A stretch of DNA of 64,000 nt from Panagrolaimus kolymaensis. Lineage: Eukaryota > Nematoda > Chromadorea > Rhabditida > Panagrolaimidae. The stretch is taken from positions 1,054,001 through 1,118,000 of the forward strand of contig JAJQJQ010000023.1 of assembly GCA_028622995.1 (NCBI GenBank). The letters run 5' to 3'. Every line of letters begins with the position of its first letter. Position 1 is the first letter of the stretch. Made by a program: the position numbers and the translations under genes. Positions 1 through 9,492 of the stretch are shown piece after piece. The notes below the pieces were generated by a model that worked only from the letters and a program-made list of their open reading frames with translations, ran no database searches and had not been told where the DNA came from.

Positions 1-1
1 G

Positions 2-76
2 AAAGAATTGAATCCTATTAAAGCTTTTGCTTTTCTCAAGGACGATGCCTCTCCTAACTCATTCATCGACCAATGA
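2..76 (+). CDS. possible 3' end of a gene cut by the left edge
   Basis: A frame open from the window edge encodes 24 residues (beginning KELNPIKAF and ending SFIDQ) and stops at TGA 74-76. Codon use and amino-acid mix look like real coding sequence, unlike the A/T-run sequence that follows. There is too little to name a family. It could also be a chance open frame, because only 72 bases can be seen. Confidence 0.3.
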   Translation, partial: KELNPIKAFAFLKDDASPNSFIDQ

Positions 77-1127
77 AAAACAGATGGTTGATTGAATCTT
101 TAAAATTTATTTTTCTGGGGCAAAAATAAAAAAAATGAAAGAAAGAAATTTCACGAAAATAGTATTTACACTTACATTTTAATTATTTTTTGTTATTTTG
201 GATCAAAGCTGATTACAATTATTTCTCTTTGAAAAAAAAAATTTGTTTTTCTCAATCCTTGCAACAACAACAAAAAACATTCAGTAATAAAATGGAAACA
301 AAGGATTGATTCCTCGTGATAATACGGTATCCCTGTATATTTGGCTCTTCATATGGAAAAGAGGCATCTCTGAAAAGTTGTTTACTATTCTTGAAAAAAA
401 TCTTTGAACAAAACTATAAATGGAAAAAAGGGCGAAAAAGTTATTATGTTATAAACCCACACCTTTGGCATAGCAGCCATGTTAGTTTAGTTTTATTAAA
501 TATGTGTAATCCTCTGTCGTAAAATTATCACATTTTTTGGATTGGATTAAACTAATCTTTTTTGGTTTTATTATCTTTTGATAGTTAAAATAAAATACAT
601 TTTGTAGGGGGTTTATTAGTCTTGTGATTGCATCTTTGTGGAGTAAAGCTGCAGCTCCATAAATTTCTAAATTAGTAACTAGGAGAACCGATCAATAGTT
701 AGGCTGTGGGCTTTGAACATAAATCGCTTCGCGATTAACGTCTGGGTCTAGCTTTTCAAAAAAAGCCTTCTTTTTAGAGTTGAGCGAAAAAAAGTTTATA
801 ACTTTATAAAACTTTTTTTTAAACTTAGTTTTTCTTTTTCTGGATGAAAAGTTTTATAAAAATTTCGTAAATTTCCCTGGCATATTTGGGAAAACTAATC
901 ATGCCTAAATGCAAATTTTTCCTCTGTGATTGTTTATTACCTTAACATAAGTTTTAACAAAGAAATTTTTTATTCATAGATGAAAACACAATGTAAAATC
1001 AATTTAAAAGAAATTAACAACAAAAAAGAAAAAAGCCACAAAATCAACAACAAACAATGGAAAAACAACAAAAAATAAAGCATTACAATGAAAGAATAAA
1101 AAAGAAAAAACAATACAATGATGAATA
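77..1127. other. intergenic, A/T-rich, possible transposon debris
   Basis: No convincing ORF is seen. The first half is A/T-run sequence. Around 590-900 the sequence is less repetitive and carries a GC-rich hairpin (722-736) and several copies of an AAAGTTTATAA-like string, suggesting old mobile-element sequence next to the Helitron-type element that follows. Confidence 0.4.
722..751 (+). other. candidate Helitron-type 3' terminus (hairpin plus CTAG)
   Basis: A perfect 6-bp stem (AATCGC/GCGATT, 3-nt loop, 722-736) is followed 11 bases later by CTAG (748-751). Helitron 3' ends typically carry a short GC-rich hairpin about 10-12 bases before CTRR. The orientation is plus, opposite to the Rep/helicase ORF at 2349-9208, so if real it belongs to a different element. 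The match is short and could be chance. Confidence 0.25.
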
Positions 1128-1886
1128 TTAATCGTTCTTATTCTTCATGAACTTTTTGAAGTCGTTACTAAATTTCTTCCATAAACCATAATCCTTCAAC
1201 TCTAGGTGATTCCCTCTTGGCTCGAACATTTGAAAGACATCAGACCAAAGTAAATGTGGAACTTTAACAGCTTCATTTACATCAGAACTTCGAGTTCTCT
1301 TTGTTCTTGGTTCTGGATATGGAGCCATGCGTCCAGGAAATCCACCTCTACCATGATATCCGCCACGACGCATTTCACGATTCTTATCTGTTTTATCTTC
1401 TTTACGTTTTGAGCTTTCTTCTTTAGATACCTTTTGACGACGAATTTCAGGTGATTTTGACTTATGTCTTTCATTTTGAGAAGATTCTTGTTGATGTGAA
1501 AGTTGTTCTTGAAGTTTATCATGAGATTGAGTATGGTTTTGAAGTTGAGCTTGAATAGGAGCATGAATTCCTGATGGAGCAAAGAAGGGTTGGTTCTGTC
1601 GAGTATCATTAATTTGAGATGAAGATTGAGTATGGTGTTGAAGTTGAGCTTGAAAAGGACGATGAATTCCTGGAGGAGCAAAGAAGATTTGGTTTTGTCG
1701 ATTATCATTAAGTTGAGATGAATCTTGAGTTGGTGGATAAGCAGCATAAAATCCTAAAGGAAGTTGACCATATGATGAAGTTGATGGATAAGTAAAAAAA
1801 GTTGTTTGTTGAGGTGGTTGAAAACCCATTTGAGATTGTTGATATGCAGCTTGACGTTGCTTTTCCTGTTCAGTACGTTGATCCAT
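1128..1886 (-). CDS. Q-rich/RGG-type protein, possible Helitron accessory ORF
   Basis: This is a single-exon ORF of 252 residues with no family I recognise. The N-terminal half is Gln/Tyr/Pro-rich. It contains two tandem copies of a ~33-residue unit starting SSQ[LI]ND.RQNQ and containing FFAP.GIH and QAQLQ, so an internal duplication is clear. The middle is highly charged (Lys/Glu/Arg), followed by an RGG-like patch (RRGGYHGRGGFPGR) typical of nucleic-acid-binding proteins, and a C-terminal segment containing LLWSDVFQMF and a lysine-rich tail. It lies on the same strand as the Rep/helicase ORF at 2349-9208. A ~190-bp module just upstream (1988-2172) recurs upstream of that larger ORF, so the two genes may share control sequences and belong to one element or to tandem related elements. 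A role in nucleic-acid binding is inference. Confidence 0.6.
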   Translation of the reverse strand: MDQRTEQEKQRQAAYQQSQMGFQPPQQTTFFTYPSTSSYGQLPLGFYAAYPPTQDSSQLNDNRQNQIFFAPPGIHRPFQAQLQHHTQSSSQINDTRQNQPFFAPSGIHAPIQAQLQNHTQSHDKLQEQLSHQQESSQNERHKSKSPEIRRQKVSKEESSKRKEDKTDKNREMRRGGYHGRGGFPGRMAPYPEPRTKRTRSSDVNEAVKVPHLLWSDVFQMFEPRGNHLELKDYGLWKKFSNDFKKFMKNKND

Positions 1887-1987
1887 TTTAGATGCAATAC
1901 TTCAGGTATCAATGATAAAACTAAAAAATAAAAGTACAATTATTGAGAACTATAGCAAAAAAACGATAAAATAAAAAAAAGAGCAAC

Positions 1988-2172
1988 GCGGCAAAAAAGT
2001 TGAAAAAAATAAACAAAGCAATATCTAAACTTTGCGACAAAAAAAAAAAGATTTTTCCAGAAGGTTCTACTGTATTTTCTTTTGGTTTCGTGCAATCGTG
2101 TTAAAAGCTTTACTTTTGACAAAAAGATTACGGTAAACCTTCTGGAAAATCATTTTTCTATTTCCCAAAAAA
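1988..2172. repeat. copy 1 of the duplicated ~190-bp hairpin module
   Basis: It matches 10540-10735 in direct orientation. A ~100-bp core starting ACAAAGCAATATCTAAA and running through GTGCAATCGTG is nearly identical. It contains an inverted repeat (arms around 2050-2064 and 2138-2151) able to form a stem of about 15 bp. It lies ~100 bp upstream of the 252-residue ORF, in the equivalent side of that gene to copy 2 relative to the Rep/helicase ORF. Confidence 0.75.
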
Positions 2173-2348
2173 AGAGAAGTAGATAATTATAAATTTCGGA
2201 TATTAGCCTACTTTTATAAATTCCAAAAGCGTTTCTGCTCCTCTACCACGTCAAGGTTTCCGAATACAGTGGAGTTTTTTTTTTTGAAAAAAAAAATATA
2301 TAAAAAAAACATAATAAAAAATGTGCAACAACATATGTAGTTTTGCTT

Positions 2349-3410
2349 TTACATATTTAAAAGGTTTTGCCAAACAATATTTTTAACTGTTGGTTTATCT
2401 GGAACTGCTGTAAAAATTCTGATAGAGTCTTTTGTTCTGACTCTGGACAGAGCAGTGTAAAGTTGGCCATGAGAAAAGCATTCGCTTGTTCTAAAATACA
2501 ATCCAACTCTTTCTAAAGTTTGGCCTTGAGCTTTATTAATAGTCATAGCAAAAGCTAACTTAATTGGAAATTGAGTTCGGATAAAATGTATATCAGGTTC
2601 AGCTTCACAATTGCCATACTCGAATTTGACTCGTGGAATATAAACGACTTCATCTGATTTAGATGCTGGTCCTGTTAAAATTTTGCATTTTAAAAAGTCT
2701 TTATTCATTTCAACAATTTGCATTCTTGTCCCATTACAAAGGCCTGTGAAAATTGATAAATTTCTAATCAGCATAACAATTGCTCCAACTTTTAGATTTA
2801 ATTCATGAGGAGGCATACCTGCTGTTTCAATCCTATGCATTTTTTCGACACTGTAATCATCGTCATTTTCTTCGAGAGGACAATATTTTTCTTTATCTGA
2901 TAATAATGTATCGATACTTGAAAAAGTTTGTTGAGAACCTGTTAGTTTTGATAAAATTACCTTATTTATCCTTTGCTGAACTGTATTTAGTGGAGCGAGA
3001 ATGGCACTTCCACAAAGTTCCTTTGCGTACTTTTGTGGATTTTGCAACCACCCTGGTTCATAACAAAAATTAATCAAATCAGCTTCGTTTTTAACAGTAA
3101 TGGCTGCATCAACAGTGATGGAATCAGTCCCTTTAATATATAATGATTTATCGCCATTTCCAATAAGTTTTAATTCTTCGATGAATGCAAGCTCATTCGA
3201 ATTTACTCTCATATTTTGTTCGAGGTTTAGTTGTCGAGCATTTTGGAATTTATCCCATGATTTTATTGAAGCATTGATAATTGCCATTTCGCTTCCTCTT
3301 GGAACCACGGGTGTTAATTGTTTCCAATCACCTCCAATCAAAACAACGGTATTTCCAAAAAGTTGTTGGTTGTTTCTTAGATCTTTAAGAATTCTATCGA
3401 TGTAATTCAT
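2349..3410 (-). CDS. Helitron helicase, C-terminal half (after frameshift)
   Basis: This 353-residue ORF continues the PIF1/RecD-like superfamily-1 helicase begun in the preceding ORF. Visible motifs are the GGDWKQLTPVV motif after Walker B, a NGTRM region, the TINKAQGQTL motif V and the TALSRVR motif VI near the C-terminus. Its first codons overlap the last ones of the upstream ORF by 4 bases. The protein-level join falls immediately after the IIDEVS Walker B, where intact family members continue without a break. The apparent ATG is therefore an internal Met, and the two ORFs are one coding region split by a one-base frame change in a short A-rich run near 3410-3415. No splice signal explains the shift. 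Confidence 0.85.
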   Translation of the reverse strand: MNYIDRILKDLRNNQQLFGNTVVLIGGDWKQLTPVVPRGSEMAIINASIKSWDKFQNARQLNLEQNMRVNSNELAFIEELKLIGNGDKSLYIKGTDSITVDAAITVKNEADLINFCYEPGWLQNPQKYAKELCGSAILAPLNTVQQRINKVILSKLTGSQQTFSSIDTLLSDKEKYCPLEENDDDYSVEKMHRIETAGMPPHELNLKVGAIVMLIRNLSIFTGLCNGTRMQIVEMNKDFLKCKILTGPASKSDEVVYIPRVKFEYGNCEAEPDIHFIRTQFPIKLAFAMTINKAQGQTLERVGLYFRTSECFSHGQLYTALSRVRTKDSIRIFTAVPDKPTVKNIVWQNLLNM

Positions 3411-6400
3411 ACAATCTTTGTGAAGCAGCTAACTTCATCAATAATTACTAAATTAAGGTCTTTAAAATATTCACCTTTCTTAGTGTGTGCACCGATATTT
3501 AAACTACTATCAGGATCTAATTCTTTTGGAATAAAGAAAGCAGAATGAGCTGTCATCCCTCCTTTTAACAAAGTTGCTGCAATTCCAGTTGAAGCGCATG
3601 ATTGAACTTTGTATCCATGAGCTTGACAAAAAGTAATCAAAGTATTATATAAAAATGTTTTGCCTGTTCCTCCAGAACCTTGCAAAAAATAGAAGCCACC
3701 ATTTTTATTTTCAATCGCATTCCAAATTTCATCGAATGCTTTTGTTTGATCATTATTTAATTTTGCTTTTTGTGCATCAGCATACTCTTGAATAGTAAGC
3801 TTTTTACCATTAACAAAAGGCAAATCATCCGGAGCTTCATAATCATTTTCTGCTTCCTTTGAATGACAATTTTCTTCAAAATTATCTGGAACATTAAATC
3901 CAAGACGACGACAACTCGTGCCAATTTTTTCGAAAATATATTCCAAGTAATTTAATGCCTTTCGCCTTCTTTGCTCCCGATTTTTGTTTGGATCTTCCCC
4001 ATAACCGAGGAATAATTCATCGAGGAATTTATCCAAAAATTTATCAGGGTTTCCAGGTTGATTGAAAGCAATTACCATAGCAAAGAAATGTCTTTTTTGT
4101 CTTTGATTACGCATTTCGTTAATTGCGTCTTGAATTACCCGAAAATGAATATCATCATTTTCCCAAAGACCAAGTGCTTGAGCAGTGCTTAAAAATGTTG
4201 GATATTCAACACCATCAACCGTTCGAAGATCCTTAAAGCTTTTTGGGCCTTTTACATTCATCAAAAGGATGCGAAGAGCATAAAGCTCTGCTTCTCGAGG
4301 AGAAACATGATGAATTCTCACGAAAAAGTTGGTTGGTGTTCTTTCTCTTTTTATCCAAGATTTACTTTGTTTATTAAACCAATAATGATATGGAATATCT
4401 TTATATGTGTATTGGCATGCATCAGGATCATTATTGCAAAGTTCAAAAAATGAAGTCAGTTGTGTTTTTGTTGGTTTATTTGCAGCTTGCTCTTCTGCAC
4501 CTTCTTCAAAAACAACATTTTCTTGACCTTCTAAATGGATTTGAAGCGCTTCAACAATATGAGATTGTTTGAAAATCCAAGTACACAGCAAACGCATTAA
4601 AGCTTCGCAACTTGTCATAATACGGGCATTTATATGTACCTCGCCTACATCATAATCCACAACTTCTTCTCCATTTTCATTTATTTTAATTCGTTGTTTT
4701 TTAATGTAAACAACATCGCCACCTTTTGTTGTATACTTACATGTATATTTTGGACTTCCTGTTTGTCCTACAGTACATTCAACGTTGATGTGACAATCAT
4801 ATTTTAAGGATAAAAATTTGTTATGTGGAACAATATGAGCATCATCAATTTGAACAAAAACATTTTTTTTAATTTCTTTCATGTATGTATTGCCAAAAAG
4901 ATGCTCATTCATGTCATCAATTGTTACATCCTTTGGTTTTGGTGGAAGTCTTCTGTATTCAACAAAAGTTTCTTCGTCAAAATCTTTACGCGGTTCATCT
5001 TGAAAATCGAGTTCTTCCATTTCGTCCTCATTATTTTCAACATTTTTCGCGTTTTCATTTTGGTTTTTCGTTTGATCCTCGCCTTTTTCATTTGGCAAAT
5101 CAGATTTTTCTGTTTCATCTAATTTTTTATTGATAGAGGATTTTGGAGGAAGCCGTTCATATTCAGCAGGCTTATGCTGATGTATAATTGTAGTATTTGA
5201 ATAGGGCTTTTTATATCCTTTACTACAAACTCCGTTGATCTGACATCCTGAATTTTCATTGCAATAATGAATATTATTTCTCATAATGATTTCATGGTAT
5301 CGCCTTTGTTGTTCGGCTTCTTCAGATTTGTCTTTTTCATCTGGCAAATCTGGAATTCGAGCTGATATATAATTATCGATGTCTTCAACAGTTACTTTCT
5401 CTTGCATAATTAAAATAGCATGTAAGTGTGGCATTCCACGTTTTTGAAATTCCATTACGACGTGATAACCTTGCACTTTTCCCAAGACATTACGTTTAAA
5501 AAGGTCATCAAGGAATTCTTGTGCTTTTGCCAAAAAAACGCGACATTTAAGATCAAATCGACTTTTTTCATTTTTATGGAATTTATTTCTTTGAATTTCT
5601 GGCCAATTTGGATTGCCTGTAAAAGTCACAAAATATGACGGTAAATCAGTGTTATCAATAATCGTCATAATATTTGAATATGCTTTTTGCATATGTTTTC
5701 TACCACCTTTAAAAGTTGCAGGAATTGTAAAAAGCTTTCCAAGCTTTTTTCCTTTCAAAACTTTTTTTTCAATGTATTGTCTTAATTCAGCTTTTGTCGC
5801 TGACCTCTTTTTTGATTGTTCAATTTTTCTTTTTGCCGTTTCTAATTCACATTTTTCTGCTCTGCAAACGGCATCAATTATATATGCTTCAGCCAAAGCT
5901 CCTTTACTATAAAGCCAATGTGATTGTTTGAAACCTTTTTTATCTCGTGGAAACATAAAATATCGATAGAATTGTTTCCGAGATACATATTTCCTTCCAA
6001 AACCCTTGCGAAAGCATTCAAGCTCTTTGACCGACTCATCAAATTCTTCTTGAACATCATCATCACCGCCATTAATGTAATCATCCCTTTCATTTTCAGG
6101 GATATCAATGTCATCATTCATTAAATTCTTTTTACTTTTTTCACTTTGAATGGTGGTATCATTATTTACCAAAGGTATTGCATTATGATACATTTGATTA
6201 CCATGTGGAAAAAGTAAAGGATAACAAAGAGGATCAATGTTTGGACTGTAATATGGCATATTATGGATTGCTCCTTCCTTTCCATGAAGCCATACACCTT
6301 TAAATTCTGGTGGTTCTCCATCATCGTTAACCCAAATCATGCCAACTAATTCGTTTTGGGGCTTTTCAGCTCGATGAGGATGAATGCTTGGATCATGTGC

Positions 6401-9208
6401 TGTGAAATCTTTATCTTCACGCGCATCAACAATGATAATTCTAAATTTTGGAATTTCTTTCTTTTCAGCTCGAGCTTTTTCAATTTCTTCATTCATACGC
6501 TCGCTTCCACTTTTATAAAGTTTTGCTAAAGAATTATAATCATTAAGCATTTTATGCAATTGATTTAAAATCCCTTCATCCAATTCTTTTTCTTTCGCAG
6601 CTTCAGTTCGAATATTTTCTGCGTCCTCCAAGTCTAAAACATAAATTTGACCGAAAGTTGGCCTTTTACCTTCTGGAGGCAATAAATCACTTGCAAGATG
6701 TTCAATATTTCCATTTAATCTCACAACCGGTGGACCTCGTGTTGGAAGAGGAGGCACTCTACCATCAGTTGAAATGGAAGCAAAAGCCACTTCTGAATTA
6801 TATGCACGGCTTTTTTTTACAAGCTCGTCATTGTATTCAGTCTTATATGGATCCAGCATATGTTGCAAAACATAAGGAATTTTATTTTGTAAAATATCAT
6901 GTGTTTCACTGAGGTCTATTTTGCCATCTGCGCAACATTTGTTTGCTTGGCTTGGAGTCTCAGCTTCATATTTTGACATCCATCGTCCACAAAATTTACA
7001 ACGATATGTGAAATCACCAACATCAAAGTATTCTACTTTATGGTTGACACTTTCAGCTGCACAACCTTCTTTGTGAATTTTGCCAGTGTGGTGACATTGT
7101 GGAGTGATATCTTTTAATTTTCGTAATTTTTTGGCTAACCTTGATGAACGTCTTTTATTAGTTACTTCATCATACGTTGTGCCAAGTTGAGGAGGTGGCA
7201 TTTGTTTTTGTGATTTAGTTAATTCAGAACTCATTACAACTTTTACGTTGTCTTTGGTTTGATTAATTATAACTTTAGTCGAACTGTACCGATTCTTAAC
7301 TTGTTTTTTTGAAGGACGACCTCCTTTGTTTTTTGTTACATTAATGTTACCACTTTCAAAATTAATAGAAGTGTCTGTGTCTTTGTTTTTATGAGAAATA
7401 ATTTGGAAAGAATTTTTATATTCTTCATATCTCTTACGTTCTAGAGGAGTATCCCTTTTTTTTCTATTTTTATAAAAGTCTTCATAGCTTTCAATATCGA
7501 CATTCATTGAATCGGAAGTTAAAGAAATATTTGAATTTGTATTATTTCTTGAACTCATATCATTTTTATGATCTGCCGATATTTCTTGGAGGCTATCACC
7601 ATTTTCAGAGATTGCTATAGTTTCTTCTTCTGATTCAATGGGTATAAATTGTTTATAATAATTATAAACATTAGTTCTCCAAGCAACGACTTCGGTATCA
7701 TCAAAATCCATAGGTTCGTTGGTGAAATATCTTTTAATCAACATACAAATTAGTGGACCACAATTGGAACTGTCGTGAGGAAGTTGATATTTAAAGCTAT
7801 CTTTTGGTGGAGTAATAATACGGCATTCAGCTCCACACAATAAAAAGCAAATTGTTTTTAGTTTTTTAAAATAAGGATCAGAAAGATTCCATTTTTTTGT
7901 ACAAAAATAAGTACATTCTTTTCTTGCTTTATTTAAAATACCAAAAGCCCAATGGGTGCTTCCGATGTTAATTGGAATGATAGCATGCTCAAATGTTGAA
8001 CTGAATTTAGGAAAAGTTGGAACACGATTTGGCATATTAGTATCAGAACTCCAATTATCAAAAGTAGCATAATCATACCAAACTGATGGGAAAACTAAAA
8101 GCCTTTTTTCCTCATGTTCATCAATGATTTCACGGACAATTTCTTTAGCTACAACAATGTCGCTTATCCACCTATTTTCTTTGATTGTCTTTAAAAGACC
8201 TGATGTAAGCGGGGCTTGCAGATCTTGCATATCGATATCGGCAAAATCAAAAGCAAGCGAATTGTTAACAGCATAATTCGATGTAACATTAACTTCATCC
8301 ATCTCCATGGGCTCCTCATTTGTTGCAATTTGTTTGATGTTACCATCATGCAATCTTTTTTGAGGTTTATTACGAAGTGGAGTTACATTTGTATTAAATA
8401 AAGCTTTATTGCTCTTGTTTGGTGTTTTTAAAGATAATGATTTTATACCAAATGAAGGAGTTTCAGTTTTCGATTTTTTAGTTGCAATCGATTCATCATC
8501 AGATGAACTCGAAATGATTGCTTGCACATCGTCATCTGAATTTAAATTTATTACAGGAGCTATAAACAGCTCTTTTAGTCTTAAAATGACATAATTTTTG
8601 TAATAATTTAAATTGAAATTTTCTTCAATAAGGTTTTCTAATCCTAAACGAATGAAACTTTGACCATAAAAACAAATCAAAAAGCCACAGCTTATTGAGT
8701 CAGTTTGAATGTTATGTTTGTCAAAAATGATCACTTTTGGTTTAAGCTTAGTGTTTTTTGGTCCGATAGTGTTAATGGCATTAAGCATAATCCTTCGTAC
8801 ATGAGTAGGAATGGATTTAGCGCCATAAGGGTCGAGGTAATACAACGTTTTTGTTGCTTTAAAATAAATACCAAGCACCCAATGACCTTTTTTATCATAG
8901 GCATTCTTAACCTTTGTTTGTGAATAATAGCAAACGGGAATAAGAATATATTCATAATCTTCCACAAAAGGTTTGCCTTTTAACAAATGGTGAGCACGAT
9001 GAGTGTCTTGTTTTGGCCCATTTTGAAATTGGTGCCCGGCAAACATCGAATCGACCGAAAGAACTTTTTGATGTGTTTCATAAGTTAAACTTCCAAAGAA
9101 TAACGAAACAGCATCACCTGACATAAGTTCGTCAGGATTTAAATTTTCTATTGTGCCCGAGTTTAAGCCTTTGGACAATTGGCTCCTTTCTTCAATGGAT
9201 AAATCCAT
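3407..9208 (-). CDS. Helitron Rep/helicase with two N-terminal C48-like protease domains
   Basis: This is a single-exon ORF of 1,933 residues. Residues ~60-210 form a Ulp1/SENP-like cysteine protease (C48) domain with His109, Asp126 and Cys174 in HW, LDPYG and SCG contexts. A second C48-like copy follows (~385-510), with His419 and Cys483 (SNCG), but Cys436 sits where the catalytic Asp should be. A Cys/His-rich stretch follows at ~700-760 (including CKFCGRW). The Helitron-like central region leads to the HUH Rep domain: MPHLHA with His1261/His1263, and the paired tyrosines Tyr1488/Tyr1492 in YTCKYTTKGG. The helicase Walker A (GSGGTGKT, Lys1850) and Walker B (IIDEVS) come at the C-terminus. 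The ORF then stops after 7 out-of-frame residues, and the remaining helicase motifs lie in the next ORF. Rep nicks and joins DNA ends and the helicase unwinds during rolling-circle transposition. The role of the protease domains is unknown. Confidence 0.92.
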   Translation of the reverse strand: MDLSIEERSQLSKGLNSGTIENLNPDELMSGDAVSLFFGSLTYETHQKVLSVDSMFAGHQFQNGPKQDTHRAHHLLKGKPFVEDYEYILIPVCYYSQTKVKNAYDKKGHWVLGIYFKATKTLYYLDPYGAKSIPTHVRRIMLNAINTIGPKNTKLKPKVIIFDKHNIQTDSISCGFLICFYGQSFIRLGLENLIEENFNLNYYKNYVILRLKELFIAPVINLNSDDDVQAIISSSSDDESIATKKSKTETPSFGIKSLSLKTPNKSNKALFNTNVTPLRNKPQKRLHDGNIKQIATNEEPMEMDEVNVTSNYAVNNSLAFDFADIDMQDLQAPLTSGLLKTIKENRWISDIVVAKEIVREIIDEHEEKRLLVFPSVWYDYATFDNWSSDTNMPNRVPTFPKFSSTFEHAIIPINIGSTHWAFGILNKARKECTYFCTKKWNLSDPYFKKLKTICFLLCGAECRIITPPKDSFKYQLPHDSSNCGPLICMLIKRYFTNEPMDFDDTEVVAWRTNVYNYYKQFIPIESEEETIAISENGDSLQEISADHKNDMSSRNNTNSNISLTSDSMNVDIESYEDFYKNRKKRDTPLERKRYEEYKNSFQIISHKNKDTDTSINFESGNINVTKNKGGRPSKKQVKNRYSSTKVIINQTKDNVKVVMSSELTKSQKQMPPPQLGTTYDEVTNKRRSSRLAKKLRKLKDITPQCHHTGKIHKEGCAAESVNHKVEYFDVGDFTYRCKFCGRWMSKYEAETPSQANKCCADGKIDLSETHDILQNKIPYVLQHMLDPYKTEYNDELVKKSRAYNSEVAFASISTDGRVPPLPTRGPPVVRLNGNIEHLASDLLPPEGKRPTFGQIYVLDLEDAENIRTEAAKEKELDEGILNQLHKMLNDYNSLAKLYKSGSERMNEEIEKARAEKKEIPKFRIIIVDAREDKDFTAHDPSIHPHRAEKPQNELVGMIWVNDDGEPPEFKGVWLHGKEGAIHNMPYYSPNIDPLCYPLLFPHGNQMYHNAIPLVNNDTTIQSEKSKKNLMNDDIDIPENERDDYINGGDDDVQEEFDESVKELECFRKGFGRKYVSRKQFYRYFMFPRDKKGFKQSHWLYSKGALAEAYIIDAVCRAEKCELETAKRKIEQSKKRSATKAELRQYIEKKVLKGKKLGKLFTIPATFKGGRKHMQKAYSNIMTIIDNTDLPSYFVTFTGNPNWPEIQRNKFHKNEKSRFDLKCRVFLAKAQEFLDDLFKRNVLGKVQGYHVVMEFQKRGMPHLHAILIMQEKVTVEDIDNYISARIPDLPDEKDKSEEAEQQRRYHEIIMRNNIHYCNENSGCQINGVCSKGYKKPYSNTTIIHQHKPAEYERLPPKSSINKKLDETEKSDLPNEKGEDQTKNQNENAKNVENNEDEMEELDFQDEPRKDFDEETFVEYRRLPPKPKDVTIDDMNEHLFGNTYMKEIKKNVFVQIDDAHIVPHNKFLSLKYDCHINVECTVGQTGSPKYTCKYTTKGGDVVYIKKQRIKINENGEEVVDYDVGEVHINARIMTSCEALMRLLCTWIFKQSHIVEALQIHLEGQENVVFEEGAEEQAANKPTKTQLTSFFELCNNDPDACQYTYKDIPYHYWFNKQSKSWIKRERTPTNFFVRIHHVSPREAELYALRILLMNVKGPKSFKDLRTVDGVEYPTFLSTAQALGLWENDDIHFRVIQDAINEMRNQRQKRHFFAMVIAFNQPGNPDKFLDKFLDELFLGYGEDPNKNREQRRRKALNYLEYIFEKIGTSCRRLGFNVPDNFEENCHSKEAENDYEAPDDLPFVNGKKLTIQEYADAQKAKLNNDQTKAFDEIWNAIENKNGGFYFLQGSGGTGKTFLYNTLITFCQAHGYKVQSCASTGIAATLLKGGMTAHSAFFIPKELDPDSSLNIGAHTKKGEYFKDLNLVIIDEVSCFTKIV

Positions 9209-9492
9209 TTTAGACGTGATCTAATCACATTAAAAAATAAAAAATAAAAAACGCGAATGTTTAGTCCAAAAAATGAACTAAAACTTCGATTGTAATCTGA
9301 TGTAGTATCTTAGTATTGTAAGAAGCAAAAGTAAACCTTTGAATCTGAAAAATGAACGATTATTAGATAATCACCAAAAAATTGCACGAAAATTGATAAA
9401 ACACGGAACAAAAAAAAAACACGAAAATAAATAGAAACGAATGAAGAGAATAATGATGAGAAAATAAAATAAAACAATACAAATAAAAACAT

